Source: Ferrigenium straubiae (GTDB lineage: Bacteria; Pseudomonadota; Gammaproteobacteria; Burkholderiales; Gallionellaceae). From it: a DNA stretch of 64,000 bases. The DNA is taken from the NCBI GenBank assembly GCA_019449655.1, contig JAHQXD010000002.1, positions 260,321 to 324,320 of the forward strand. Direction: 5' to 3'. How positions within the stretch are numbered: position 1 is the stretch's first letter; each line of letters starts with the position of its first letter. The notes under the pieces are model-generated. The model was not told the DNA's origin and did not search any database. It worked only from the letters and a program-made list of their open reading frames with translations. Made by a program: the position numbers and the translations under genes. This document shows positions 17,249 to 26,260 of this stretch, piece after piece.

Positions 17249-18232
17249 ATGACGTATTATGTTCCACTGCTTAGCGCACTGGTGACGCTGATGTTGACAT
17301 TCATTCTGATGACGAGCAAAACCGGCGCTATTGTCCGAGATATACCCAACGAGCGTTCGCTGCATAGTGTCCCGATTCCGCGGGTTGGCGGCATCGCGTT
17401 GATGGTGGGAATATTGTCAAGCTGGGCATTGCTGATGCAGTTCCTGGCGTGGTGGATTGCATTGCCCGCAGCAGGTTTGTTCGCGCTGTCGCTGCTGGAT
17501 GATGTACGCGGCCTCTCCCCGCAAACGCGCCTTGCCGGCCACTTCCTTGCTGCGCTGGTCGCCTTGGCGGGTGCCGGCGTACCGTTGCTGTGGTTCATTC
17601 CTGTATTGCTGTTCGTCGTGTGGATGACCAATTTGTACAATTTCATGGATGGTTCGGACGGGCTGGCGGGCGGCATGGCATTGTTTGGTTTCGGCAGCTA
17701 CGGGATTGGCGCATGGCTGACTGGCAACGAGATGTTCGCGCTGCTGAATTTTTCGGTCGTGTCGGCGGCGGCAGGTTTTCTGGTTTTTAATTTTCATCCG
17801 GCCAAGGTATTCATGGGCGACGCCGGTTCGATTCCGCTGGGTTTCCTTGCCGCCGTATTCGGTGTGTCGGGCTGGCAGGCCGGGTATTGGCCGTTCTGGT
17901 TCCCGCTGCTGGTGTTTTCACCGTTTGCGGCCGACGCGACCATGACGCTGTTCAAGCGCATGCGGCGCGGCGAAAAGCTTTCCCAGGCGCATCGCAGCCA
18001 CTATTACCAGCGCCTTGTGCAGATGGGCTGGGGGCACCGCAACACCGCATTCGCCGAATATGCGCTGATGTTGCTGGTTGGCATATCTGCTTTGTGGGGG
18101 ATTGGCCTGGATGCTCATGGGCAGGCCTATCTGCTGATCTGGTGTGCCGTAATTTATTCAGGGCTGATGATGTGGATCGATTGGCGCTGGTATCTGTATC
18201 GGGCAAAACAGGAGAATGCCGATGTTGCGTAA
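17249..18232 (+). CDS. Undecaprenyl-phosphate sugar-1-phosphate transferase (WecA/WbpL-like)
   Basis: A polytopic membrane protein of the MraY/WecA family (327 residues, about ten helices) that loads the first sugar phosphate on the lipid carrier for O-antigen or capsule. Catalytic motifs are NFMDGSDGLAGG and FMGDAGS, and the cytoplasmic HRSHYYQRL is typical of WbpL-type enzymes, which use UDP-FucNAc or UDP-GlcNAc derivatives. The following WbpM-like dehydratase overlaps it, as in Pseudomonas B-band O-antigen loci, which supports an FucNAc- or QuiNAc-like first sugar (inference). Confidence 0.88.
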   Translation: MTYYVPLLSALVTLMLTFILMTSKTGAIVRDIPNERSLHSVPIPRVGGIALMVGILSSWALLMQFLAWWIALPAAGLFALSLLDDVRGLSPQTRLAGHFLAALVALAGAGVPLLWFIPVLLFVVWMTNLYNFMDGSDGLAGGMALFGFGSYGIGAWLTGNEMFALLNFSVVSAAAGFLVFNFHPAKVFMGDAGSIPLGFLAAVFGVSGWQAGYWPFWFPLLVFSPFAADATMTLFKRMRRGEKLSQAHRSHYYQRLVQMGWGHRNTAFAEYALMLLVGISALWGIGLDAHGQAYLLIWCAVIYSGLMMWIDWRWYLYRAKQENADVA

Positions 18233-20063
18233 ATCGAATGCTCGTACCGCGCTGGCTATCCTGCACGATACGGCGGCGGCGGCATTTGCGTTGATCGGTG
18301 CGTATCTGCTCCGGTTCAATTTCGAGGTGCCACCGGATTTTACCGCAGAAATAAAATACAACCTGTTGTGGATCGTCCTGCTGCAAATGGCAATATTCTG
18401 GGGGTTTGGTTTGTATCGCGGCATGTGGCGATATGCCAGCCTCAACGATTTGCGCCGCATCGTGCTGGCAGTGCTGTTCGCGGCAATAGTCATCCCGTTT
18501 GTGCTGTGGATGCTGCGCAGCGATATGGTGGTGCCGCGCTCGGTGCTGATATTGGACCCGTTGTTGCTGATGCTGATTATGGGCGGCAGCCGGGTGCTGT
18601 ACCGGATGTGGAAGGAAACCGGGCTGTATGGACGCATGAAGTTGTCTGCCGAGCCGGTTCTGGTGCTGGGCGCCGGCGATGCAGCGGTCATATTGTCAAA
18701 AGACCTTGAAAAAAACCCTTCCTGGCAATTGGTCGGCTTTCTGGACGATGATGCCAACAAGCAAGGCTGCATCCTGAATGGCGTAAAAGTGCTGGGCCGT
18801 CTGGACGATCTGGCGCACTGGGTCAATCATTTCGGCGTCGAGCGCGTCATCATCGCCATGCCGTCCTGTTCGCACCAGCAGCGCAAGCGTGCGATCCAGC
18901 TTTGCAACCAGGCCAATGTGAAGGCGCTTACGGTGCCTTCTTTCGACGACCTGGTGAGCGGCAAGGTGGGGGTATCGCAGCTGCGCGCGGTCGAACTGGA
19001 CGATCTGCTCGGGCGTGATCCGGTGGCGTTGGATGACGCCGGATTGCATGGCCTGTTGGCCGGAAAAACGGTTATGGTCACCGGTGCGGGCGGCTCGATC
19101 GGCTCCGAAATGTGCCGCCAGATTGCGCGGTTTGCGCCTGCGAGGCTGATACTGTTCGAGTTGAGCGAATTTGCGCTGTATACCATCGAACAGGAAATGA
19201 AGCAGGCTTTCCCCGCCTTGAATTTCATTTATCTCGTGGGCGATGTGCGCGATGCGGAGCGGGTCGACGAAGTCATGCGGCAGCATCGGCCGGGAGTGCT
19301 GTTTCACGCGGCGGCTTACAAGCATGTGCCGCTCATGGAAAAGTACAATGCATGGCAGGCGATCCGCAACAACGTGCTGGGCACCTGGACGGTGGCGCAT
19401 GCGGCGCAGCGGCATGGCGTCGGAAAATTCGTGATGATTTCCACCGACAAGGCGGTCAATCCGACCAACGTGATGGGCGCTTCCAAGCGGCTCGCGGAGA
19501 TGGTGTGCCAGGCGTTGCAGCCATCCGGCGATACGCGCTTCGTCATGGTGCGCTTCGGCAATGTTCTCGGCAGCAACGGCAGCGTGATCCCCAAGTTCCG
19601 CGAACAGATTGCGCAAGGCGGGCCGGTCACGGTCACCCATCCCGAGATCACCCGCTATTTCATGTCCATTCCCGAGGCGGCGCAACTGGTGTTGCAGGCC
19701 GGGCTGATGGGGCAGGGTGGCGAGATTTTCGTGCTGGATATGGGGGAGCCGGTGAAGATCGTCGATCTGGCCAAGGACTTGATCCGTCTCTCCGGCTTCA
19801 CCGAAGAGGATGTCAGGATCGAGTTTACCGGGCTGCGCCCCGGCGAGAAACTCTACGAGGAGCTGCTGGCGGATAACGAGCATACTTTGTTGACGCCGCA
19901 TCCCAAGCTGCGCATCGCCCAGGCACGGCAAGCCGATGCGGCCTGGCTGGGGAATCTGCTGGATTGGGCCAAGTTGCCCGGCATGCCCGATGAGCAGGTG
20001 CGCGCCGCGCTGCAGGATTGGGTGCCGGAGTATCGGCCGGCGCTGAACGGCCATAAGCCATGA
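18222..20063 (+). CDS. Membrane-bound nucleotide-sugar 4,6-dehydratase (WbpM/FlaA1/CapD family)
   Basis: A 613-residue protein with four N-terminal membrane helices (about residues 12-125), a first Rossmann region (VLVLGAGDAAVIL) and a second SDR domain with GAGGSIGSEMCRQIARF, HAAAYKHVPLME and STDKAVNPTNVMGASKR. This layout is that of WbpM, which makes UDP-4-keto-6-deoxy-GlcNAc for O-antigen. The start at 18222 is preferred because GGAG is seven bases upstream. It overlaps the preceding transferase by 11 bases. Confidence 0.92.
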   Translation: MLRKSNARTALAILHDTAAAAFALIGAYLLRFNFEVPPDFTAEIKYNLLWIVLLQMAIFWGFGLYRGMWRYASLNDLRRIVLAVLFAAIVIPFVLWMLRSDMVVPRSVLILDPLLLMLIMGGSRVLYRMWKETGLYGRMKLSAEPVLVLGAGDAAVILSKDLEKNPSWQLVGFLDDDANKQGCILNGVKVLGRLDDLAHWVNHFGVERVIIAMPSCSHQQRKRAIQLCNQANVKALTVPSFDDLVSGKVGVSQLRAVELDDLLGRDPVALDDAGLHGLLAGKTVMVTGAGGSIGSEMCRQIARFAPARLILFELSEFALYTIEQEMKQAFPALNFIYLVGDVRDAERVDEVMRQHRPGVLFHAAAYKHVPLMEKYNAWQAIRNNVLGTWTVAHAAQRHGVGKFVMISTDKAVNPTNVMGASKRLAEMVCQALQPSGDTRFVMVRFGNVLGSNGSVIPKFREQIAQGGPVTVTHPEITRYFMSIPEAAQLVLQAGLMGQGGEIFVLDMGEPVKIVDLAKDLIRLSGFTEEDVRIEFTGLRPGEKLYEELLADNEHTLLTPHPKLRIAQARQADAAWLGNLLDWAKLPGMPDEQVRAALQDWVPEYRPALNGHKP

Positions 20064-20812
20064 CCTCTCTTTCCATCGTCCTCATCACCAAAAATGAGGC
20101 GGCCAACATACGCGATTGCCTGCAGTCCGTGTCGTGGGCGGATGAGATCGTGGTGGTGGATGCCGGCAGTACCGACGATACGGTGAGCATCTGCAAGGAG
20201 GTGGGGGCGCAGGTGTATGTGCACCCCGATTGGCCGGGTTTCGGGCCGCAGAAGAACCGTGCCCTTGGCTATGCGAGCAAGGACTGGGTGTTCTCGATTG
20301 ATGCGGACGAGCGCGTTACGCCGGAGCTGCGCGCCGAATTGATACAGGCCATGAACGAGGGGCGTGTGCAGGGATTCTATTTGCCGCGTCTGTCGCAATT
20401 CTGCGGCAAATTCATCCGCCATTCCGGTTGGTATCCGGACTATGTGCTGCGCTTGTTCAAGCGCGGAGCGGGGAGGTTTTCGGATAGTCTGGTGCACGAG
20501 AGCGTGCTGCTGACGGGCCGGACGGACAGGCTGAAAAATCCGCTGCTGCATTACAGCTATCTCACGGCGGATGACGTGCAGCGCAAGGTGGAGCATTATT
20601 CCGCCGCCGCCGCACAACAGATGTTTCAATCCGGGAAACGGTCCACCTGGCTGGCTGCCGCCCTGCGCGCCGGCTGGGCGTTCGTGCGCACCTATGTCTT
20701 GCGGCTGGGGGTGCTGGATGGAATCGCCGGATTGAGCATCGCACGCATGAATGCCCGCACTACCTATCTGAAATACCGCAAACTCGAGGCGTTGCGCGCC
20801 GCCTCCCGATAG
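20060..20812 (+). CDS. Family 2 glycosyltransferase (WaaE/KdtX-like)
   Basis: A 250-residue cytoplasmic GT2 enzyme starting in a four-base overlap with the dehydratase stop. The N-terminus SLSIVLITKNEAANIRDCL and the nucleotide-binding VVVDAGSTDDT with IDADERVTPEL match the WaaE/KdtX group, which adds glucose to the heptose region of LPS core or builds other surface glycans. The substrate cannot be read from sequence. Ends three bases before the convergent gene at 20816. Confidence 0.85.
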   Translation: MTSLSIVLITKNEAANIRDCLQSVSWADEIVVVDAGSTDDTVSICKEVGAQVYVHPDWPGFGPQKNRALGYASKDWVFSIDADERVTPELRAELIQAMNEGRVQGFYLPRLSQFCGKFIRHSGWYPDYVLRLFKRGAGRFSDSLVHESVLLTGRTDRLKNPLLHYSYLTADDVQRKVEHYSAAAAQQMFQSGKRSTWLAAALRAGWAFVRTYVLRLGVLDGIAGLSIARMNARTTYLKYRKLEALRAASR

Positions 20813-20815
20813 CCG

Positions 20816-21655
20816 CTAGCCCAGCGCGCGCTTCAATCTGCTGCGCAGCAATTGCCAGCGCAACTCGCGGGTATCTTCGGGCTCTTCCAGACGCAAGCCT
20901 TGGGCGGGTATTCCGCGTCGCAGGTAATAGCGGTCGAAAACCGATTGGCGCATCCCCCACTTGTTCAGGAACTGCCTGCCGCCGTCGTTCTTCTTTACCT
21001 TGCCGGTGGATTTGCACTGGAAGTGATAGACCAGCGAATCGCCCGCGCCCAGGAAGATGCGGCAGCCCGCGTGCCACAGCTTCATGGAAAAATCGTTGTC
21101 GCTGCTCATGCCGGGAGAGAACTCGCTGCTGTATCCGCCCACCTTGAACCACCAGCGCCTGCTGACCAGCGTGGGCGGCCAGGTCGCACCGTACCAGTCG
21201 GCCTTGCGCAGTTGCGGCAATTCTTCGAGCAGCCCCGCTTCGTTGAAAGTATCCGCGTCGCTGCCGTAATCGCGCACGATCACGCAGGGATTGCGAGTAT
21301 CGCGCGGCTCGATCATGGTGCCGGAGAGCATGAACAAATCGGTGTCCAGCCGCCCGAGCTTGTCGACCAGCGCTTGATCCCAGCCGGGGCAGCAGTACAT
21401 GTCGTCGTTCAGATACAGGATGTAATCCTGCGCGGCATGCATCGCCGCTTCGTTTACCGCCAGGCAGATGCCGATGTTCTCAGGAGAGTGGGTGTGCGTG
21501 ATGCCCTGTTCGCGCACCCAGGCAAGCGTGCCGTCGCTGCCGTCGTTGACATGCACGATGATCTGGTGCGCGTAGGCGGAATGCTGCCAGATGCTGCGTA
21601 TGCAGAGTTGCAGCAGCGCAAGGTTGTTCCAGCTGGGGATGATGATGGAGAACAT
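20816..21655 (-). CDS. Family 2 glycosyltransferase (paralogue of the gene at 26261)
   Basis: A 279-residue GT2 protein beginning FSIIIPSWNNLALLQLCI, with VNDGSDGT and the DxD-type YLNDDMYC. It is clearly related along its length to the enzyme at 26261-27175 (shared SPGMSSDNDFSMK/SPGMSSDDDLLMK, HFQCKST/HFGCKST, and C-terminal KWG). The acceptor is unknown. It lies immediately downstream of the methyltransferase gene on the minus strand, forming a two-gene unit. Confidence 0.85.
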   Translation of the reverse strand: MFSIIIPSWNNLALLQLCIRSIWQHSAYAHQIIVHVNDGSDGTLAWVREQGITHTHSPENIGICLAVNEAAMHAAQDYILYLNDDMYCCPGWDQALVDKLGRLDTDLFMLSGTMIEPRDTRNPCVIVRDYGSDADTFNEAGLLEELPQLRKADWYGATWPPTLVSRRWWFKVGGYSSEFSPGMSSDNDFSMKLWHAGCRIFLGAGDSLVYHFQCKSTGKVKKNDGGRQFLNKWGMRQSVFDRYYLRRGIPAQGLRLEEPEDTRELRWQLLRSRLKRALG

Positions 21656-21667
21656 TTGTCTGCCCGG

Positions 21668-22654
21668 TTATGGTTTGCGCGTACGGATCAGCACGTTCTG
21701 GCCGGTATGCGGACTGGATTGCTGCGCGCGGTATTCCTGCAACTCCTTGCGGTAACCCCAGGCCAGCAGGCCCAATTCATCCAGCCAGGATAATTTGCCG
21801 GTTTGTTTTTGCCGGTTCGAGCGGCTCACGCGATACACCACGGCGGAACCGGCCGAGTAGGTGCGGGCATCGATCACCTCGAAGCCGGCGCGTTGCGCAA
21901 GCAGCCGTAGCGATTCCACGGAGAACAGGTGCAGATGCCTTGGAGGCTCCCAGCCGCGCCAGAATGCGCCGAATTCGCCGGCCCCGATGCTCTCCACGTT
22001 GGGAGTGGTCATCACCAGCAGTCCGCCGGGCTTCAGGATGCGCAGGCTTTCGGCGAGCGCGGCATAGGGATCATGCAGATGTTCGATGGTCTGGCTCATG
22101 GTGATCGCATCGAAACTGTCCGATGGCAAGGCGCATTGCGTCAGATCGCCGACATGCCCCTTGATGCCGTAGCGCGCAATGGCCTTCTCGATCGCCTGTG
22201 CGTCGAAATCGATCCCCTCTACCTGCCAGCCGCGCTTCTTCATCCGATTGAGGAAACGCCCGCCTCCGCAGCCGACGTCCAACAGCTTGCCGGGCGGCTC
22301 ATGCTTCAGCGTCATGTAGCGCAGATAATCGGCCTCGCGTTTCAGTCCGTTGGTGATCCAGAGGGGTAGCAAGCCAAGCTTGATAAAGCGGTGTACCAGA
22401 CTGAGCGTGGCCCCGGTAAGGCGATTGCCGGATTTGCGCGTGTGTGTGTGATAGGTGGTGTATGCCTTCCAGAGCTCGTGCGGCGGCGGTGCCGGGTCCA
22501 GCCAACACGCGCCGCAGGCAGGATTGGAGCAATGCCGGAAACCCCATGAGCCGCCGAGATTGCCGTCCGGGTCGGTGATGCCGGTCTGTGCAAATTCGCC
22601 CGCCGAGCCGCACAGGTTGCATAAAGGCCGCGGCTCACTTGCTATACTATTCAT
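21668..22654 (-). CDS. Class I SAM-dependent methyltransferase with N-terminal cysteine motif
   Basis: A 328-residue protein. The first 50 residues hold CNLCGS and CSNPACGACW, a possible zinc site seen in glycan-locus methyltransferases. The SAM fold follows, with LLDVGCGGGRFL, the SQTIEHLHDP motif and LKPGGLLVMTTPN. Probably modifies a sugar or a glycan-linked molecule. The start at 22654 follows from the domain start; upstream in-frame sequence overlaps the divergent gene. Confidence 0.82.
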   Translation of the reverse strand: MNSIASEPRPLCNLCGSAGEFAQTGITDPDGNLGGSWGFRHCSNPACGACWLDPAPPPHELWKAYTTYHTHTRKSGNRLTGATLSLVHRFIKLGLLPLWITNGLKREADYLRYMTLKHEPPGKLLDVGCGGGRFLNRMKKRGWQVEGIDFDAQAIEKAIARYGIKGHVGDLTQCALPSDSFDAITMSQTIEHLHDPYAALAESLRILKPGGLLVMTTPNVESIGAGEFGAFWRGWEPPRHLHLFSVESLRLLAQRAGFEVIDARTYSAGSAVVYRVSRSNRQKQTGKLSWLDELGLLAWGYRKELQEYRAQQSSPHTGQNVLIRTRKP

Positions 22655-22723
22655 ATTTGGGTTGTCGGTCGGATGATTCAACGCGTACATTCTATAACGG
22701 CACCCCATTATTTTAGAGGCAGG

Positions 22724-24922
22724 ATGAAAATAATTCACATCGTGAGGCGTTACGGGCCAGTGGGCGGGATGGAACGCTACGTCTGGGAGACGACACGCGA
22801 GCTTGTGAAACTCGGGCATCAGGTGCAGGTGTTGTGCGAATGCTGCGTCGCCGAAAAACCGCAAGGGATAACGGTGCATGAATTTGGCACGATGATTTAT
22901 CGGCCGCGCTGGCTCTATTACTGGCGCTTCGGGCGGCGCGTTGAAAAATGGCTGCGTGCGCACCCACAACCCGGTTGGCTGATCCATAGCCACGAACGCG
23001 TCGGGGTGCACCACCTCACCACTCTCCATGGACAGCCATTCGCCTCGGTGCGCGAGAAGCCCTGGTGGAAAATGGCTTCACTGCGCGTGGCGATGCATCT
23101 CTATATGGAGCGGCGCGCGTTGCGCGCGGCACGGCACATTGTGCCGAATTCCGGGATCATTGCGCGCCAGTTGGCGCGCTACTATCCGGAGTATGCGCAC
23201 AAACTCACCGAACCGGTTATGCCCGGCGCGGTGTGCGACACCGAGAGGGCGCTGCGCACCGTGCCCAGGGACGGAGGCATCATCGGCTTCGTCGGCAGAG
23301 AGTGGCAGCGCAAGGGATTGCCGTTGGCGGCCGAGATCGCCGCGCAATTGCGCCGTGAACGGCCGAACCTCGAGTTGTGGGTGATCGGTCCCGATGAGCG
23401 GAATGTGCGGCACTTGTTTTCCGGCTGGCAAGGCGGCTTCCGGTTGTTCGGCTGGCGTTGCAACTCTTTACATTTCAATGAGATCGATGTGTTGCTGCAT
23501 CCGGCGAAAGTCGAGCCTTACGGCATGGTCATCAGTGAGGCGATGGCGGCGTGTGTCCCGGTGGTGGTGTCCGATGCCTGCGGTGCGGCAGCGCAGGTGG
23601 ATGCACAGGCAGGGGAAGTTGTGTCGCTGGACGAATCGCTGGAAAGATGGGTGCGGGCGGTTATGGAGCAACTGGATCGGACGGAAGCCGCACCACCCTT
23701 CGTGCGCAAATGGGAGACAGTCGCGCAGGAGTCCGCAGCAATTTATACGGATGCCATTAGCCGGACGCAGCGAAAGATCGCCGTTGTCGTACCAAAATAT
23801 GGGTTGATCGGCGGCGGAGAGCGTTTCGTCAGTGAAATTACCGGGCGCCTGGCACGGAATGAAAACTTCGAAATGCATGTCTTTGCAAACCGGTGGATTG
23901 TCAATTCGGACCGGATCGAGTTTCACAAGGTGCCAACCGTCCGCTTTCCTCGTTTCCTGCGCCCGCTGTTTTTCGCCTGGTATGTAAAGCGGAAGATAGA
24001 TCGCATGAATTTTGATTTGGTGCATACCCACCACTGGATTTTCAATGCAGATATATTTTCCCTGCACGGCATACCTCACGCCTACTGGGTCAGGAAGGTA
24101 CGGAACGGACGCCCCAGCCTTTACGATTATGCGTTGAGTGCCGTCGAGCGGCGCGCAATAAAAGGCGGTGCATCATCCTGGTTCCTCCCCGTATCCTCCA
24201 TTGCCATGGATGCATTCCGCCACGAATATGCAACGCTGCCCGGTCATTGGCAAATAGCCCATCCCGGCGTTGACGTTGCGCGTTTCCTAGTGCCGGATCG
24301 CACCGCTTGCCGCGCTGATATCAGAGGGCGCTATGGAATCGGTGCATCGGACATCCTCCTGCTGTTTGTCGGGATGAATTTTGAGGTCAAGGGGCTGGAC
24401 ACCATCATCGCAGCGCTGGCCCAAGCTCGAACCGAGGGGCAAGAGAAAAATATCCGGCTCCTGGTGGTGGGAAGGGGGGATGAGGATAAGTACCGCAAGA
24501 AGGCACAATCGCTGGGTATGGCCGAATCCGTGGCTTTCGCCGGAACACAGGTTGAAGGGCTGGAGCGTTATTACCGGGCGGCGGATATATTCATCATGCT
24601 TTCCAAGTTTGATACCTTCGGTATGGTGGTGCTGGAAGCAATGGCCGCCGGGCTGCCTGCCATTGTCAGTTCAAACGTCGGGGCAAAAGACCTTGTAGAA
24701 GAAGGAGTCAACGGATTTGTCATTTCCGCACCACAGGATGTGGATGCTGCCGCAGAGTGCATCGCCCGGTTGTCGGACAAGGCACGGCGGGAAGCAATGG
24801 GAATTGCGGCGGCGCAAACCGCATCGGCCCACGATTGGGAGAGGCTGGCGGCGAATATGGAGCATCTTTATGAGGATGTTCTTTCCAGAAAACAGGGAGC
24901 ATCGGTGGGAAACCCCGTTTGA
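22724..24922 (+). CDS. Fused double GT4 glycosyltransferase
   Basis: A 732-residue protein with two complete GT-B (GT4) units in one chain. Unit one, residues 1 to about 350, starts MKIIHIVRRYGPVGGMERYVWE and has HPAKVEPYGMVISEAMAA. Unit two, about 360-732, restarts with IAVVVPKYGLIGGGERFVSE and has LLLFVGMNFEVKGLD and LSKFDTFGMVVLEAMAAGLP. Both keep the donor-site E-x7-E pattern. Such a protein could add two sugars in sequence. The AGAGG site before 22724 supports this start. The next gene overlaps or follows directly. Confidence 0.88.
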   Translation: MKIIHIVRRYGPVGGMERYVWETTRELVKLGHQVQVLCECCVAEKPQGITVHEFGTMIYRPRWLYYWRFGRRVEKWLRAHPQPGWLIHSHERVGVHHLTTLHGQPFASVREKPWWKMASLRVAMHLYMERRALRAARHIVPNSGIIARQLARYYPEYAHKLTEPVMPGAVCDTERALRTVPRDGGIIGFVGREWQRKGLPLAAEIAAQLRRERPNLELWVIGPDERNVRHLFSGWQGGFRLFGWRCNSLHFNEIDVLLHPAKVEPYGMVISEAMAACVPVVVSDACGAAAQVDAQAGEVVSLDESLERWVRAVMEQLDRTEAAPPFVRKWETVAQESAAIYTDAISRTQRKIAVVVPKYGLIGGGERFVSEITGRLARNENFEMHVFANRWIVNSDRIEFHKVPTVRFPRFLRPLFFAWYVKRKIDRMNFDLVHTHHWIFNADIFSLHGIPHAYWVRKVRNGRPSLYDYALSAVERRAIKGGASSWFLPVSSIAMDAFRHEYATLPGHWQIAHPGVDVARFLVPDRTACRADIRGRYGIGASDILLLFVGMNFEVKGLDTIIAALAQARTEGQEKNIRLLVVGRGDEDKYRKKAQSLGMAESVAFAGTQVEGLERYYRAADIFIMLSKFDTFGMVVLEAMAAGLPAIVSSNVGAKDLVEEGVNGFVISAPQDVDAAAECIARLSDKARREAMGIAAAQTASAHDWERLAANMEHLYEDVLSRKQGASVGNPV

Positions 24923-24984
24923 CAATCCATGGGGTCAGTTGGCACTTTGCCCCGATCAATATGCAATCAGCCCATTGTGAACCG

Positions 24985-26244
24985 ATGAACACCAAGCGCT
25001 CTTATTATTTCCATTTTGTCGAAAAGACTACAGCACTGCTCCTTTTGGTCTACCCAGCCCTGATGCTGACGGTGAAGGGGGGGATGAACGCTGTGTTTCT
25101 GTTCATGCTGTTGCTTGCCCTTTCGACCTGGATGGTTCGCCCTGCCGGCATGAATGCCGTAGCATGGAAACCGGAATGGACAGCCTATGTGGCGGCCATG
25201 TTTTTGCTGTCATTTACCATTCTTGCCAGCCAAATTGCCCACAAGAATATTACTGCGCATCCCCATGACGCGGCTTCGCGTTATTGGCTGGCTATACCGA
25301 TCTTCCTGTTGTTGCAGCGCCTCCCTTTGCGGGTGATGGGCCTGCTGCAATACGCTTTTCCGCTCGGTGCCATTGGTGGCTTGATTATGGCCTTCAGGAA
25401 TTATGCGGGCTGGCTGATCAGCCCTACGCTGGACAAGATACATTTCGGTGACCTTGAACTGATACTGGGGATGCTGTCACTGTTTTCCCTGAATTGGCTC
25501 GGGCGGGATGCCCCGGCGCTGCGCGTGTTGAAGATACTGGGCGGCATCGCAGGCGTATGGGCATCCCTTGGCTCCGGATCGAGAGGCGGTTGGCTGGCGA
25601 TTCCGCTGTTCATCGGGTTTTTCTTTTATTTCAGCGTGGGCAAGGGTTTTCTGAAGACGATAAAGATCAGCCTGTTAGTTGCAGTGCTGGCCATGACGGC
25701 TAGCTATTTCGCTATCGATACATTTCATCAGCGCGTGAATCAGTTTGCCAATGATATTAGAGCCTTCGAACAGGGGAATCGGGACACTTCAACAGGTATA
25801 CGGTGGCAACTCTACAAGGCGGCCGTCGATGTTTTTTATCGCCATCCGTTCGTGGGTGTCGGGCCTGAAGGCTTTGCATCAGAGATGCGGCCGATGGTAG
25901 AAGCAGAGAAGCTCACGCCGGATGCAGGCCGGTTAGGGCAAGGTGAGGTGCACAACGATATTCTGGCAAAGACTGTTGGAATGGGAATATTGGGGCTGGT
26001 TGCCATTCTTGCTAGTTTTCTCGTCCCGCTGAGATTATTCTGGCTCGCAACGAAATCCGGGTCGGCCCCGATCCGGCGGTCGGGTATTCTGGGGGTGGTT
26101 TTCGTGAGCGGTGTTTTCGTGTTCGGCCTGACGGTGGAATTCCTGAATCTGACCATGGCCACTGCCTTCTATGGCTTTACCGTTGCTGTGCTGCTGGCGG
26201 CTTGCTACAACGTTCATCACGGCGAACTGTCCGCCAAGCCCTAG
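24985..26244 (+). CDS. O-antigen ligase/polymerase-like membrane protein (Wzy/WaaL family)
   Basis: About 419 residues with some 10-12 membrane helices and a large periplasmic loop containing the Wzy_C-type stretch DTSTGIRWQLYKAAVDVFYRHPFVGVGP and then GEVHNDILAKTVGMGILG. These match O-antigen ligase family proteins, which either polymerise O-units or join them to lipid A-core. Sequence cannot tell ligase from polymerase. Starts at 24919 (TTG, in a four-base overlap with the previous stop), 24961 or 24985 are all possible. Confidence 0.82.
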   Translation: MNTKRSYYFHFVEKTTALLLLVYPALMLTVKGGMNAVFLFMLLLALSTWMVRPAGMNAVAWKPEWTAYVAAMFLLSFTILASQIAHKNITAHPHDAASRYWLAIPIFLLLQRLPLRVMGLLQYAFPLGAIGGLIMAFRNYAGWLISPTLDKIHFGDLELILGMLSLFSLNWLGRDAPALRVLKILGGIAGVWASLGSGSRGGWLAIPLFIGFFFYFSVGKGFLKTIKISLLVAVLAMTASYFAIDTFHQRVNQFANDIRAFEQGNRDTSTGIRWQLYKAAVDVFYRHPFVGVGPEGFASEMRPMVEAEKLTPDAGRLGQGEVHNDILAKTVGMGILGLVAILASFLVPLRLFWLATKSGSAPIRRSGILGVVFVSGVFVFGLTVEFLNLTMATAFYGFTVAVLLAACYNVHHGELSAKP

Positions 26245-26260
26245 TTCGAGAGGGGAATAC

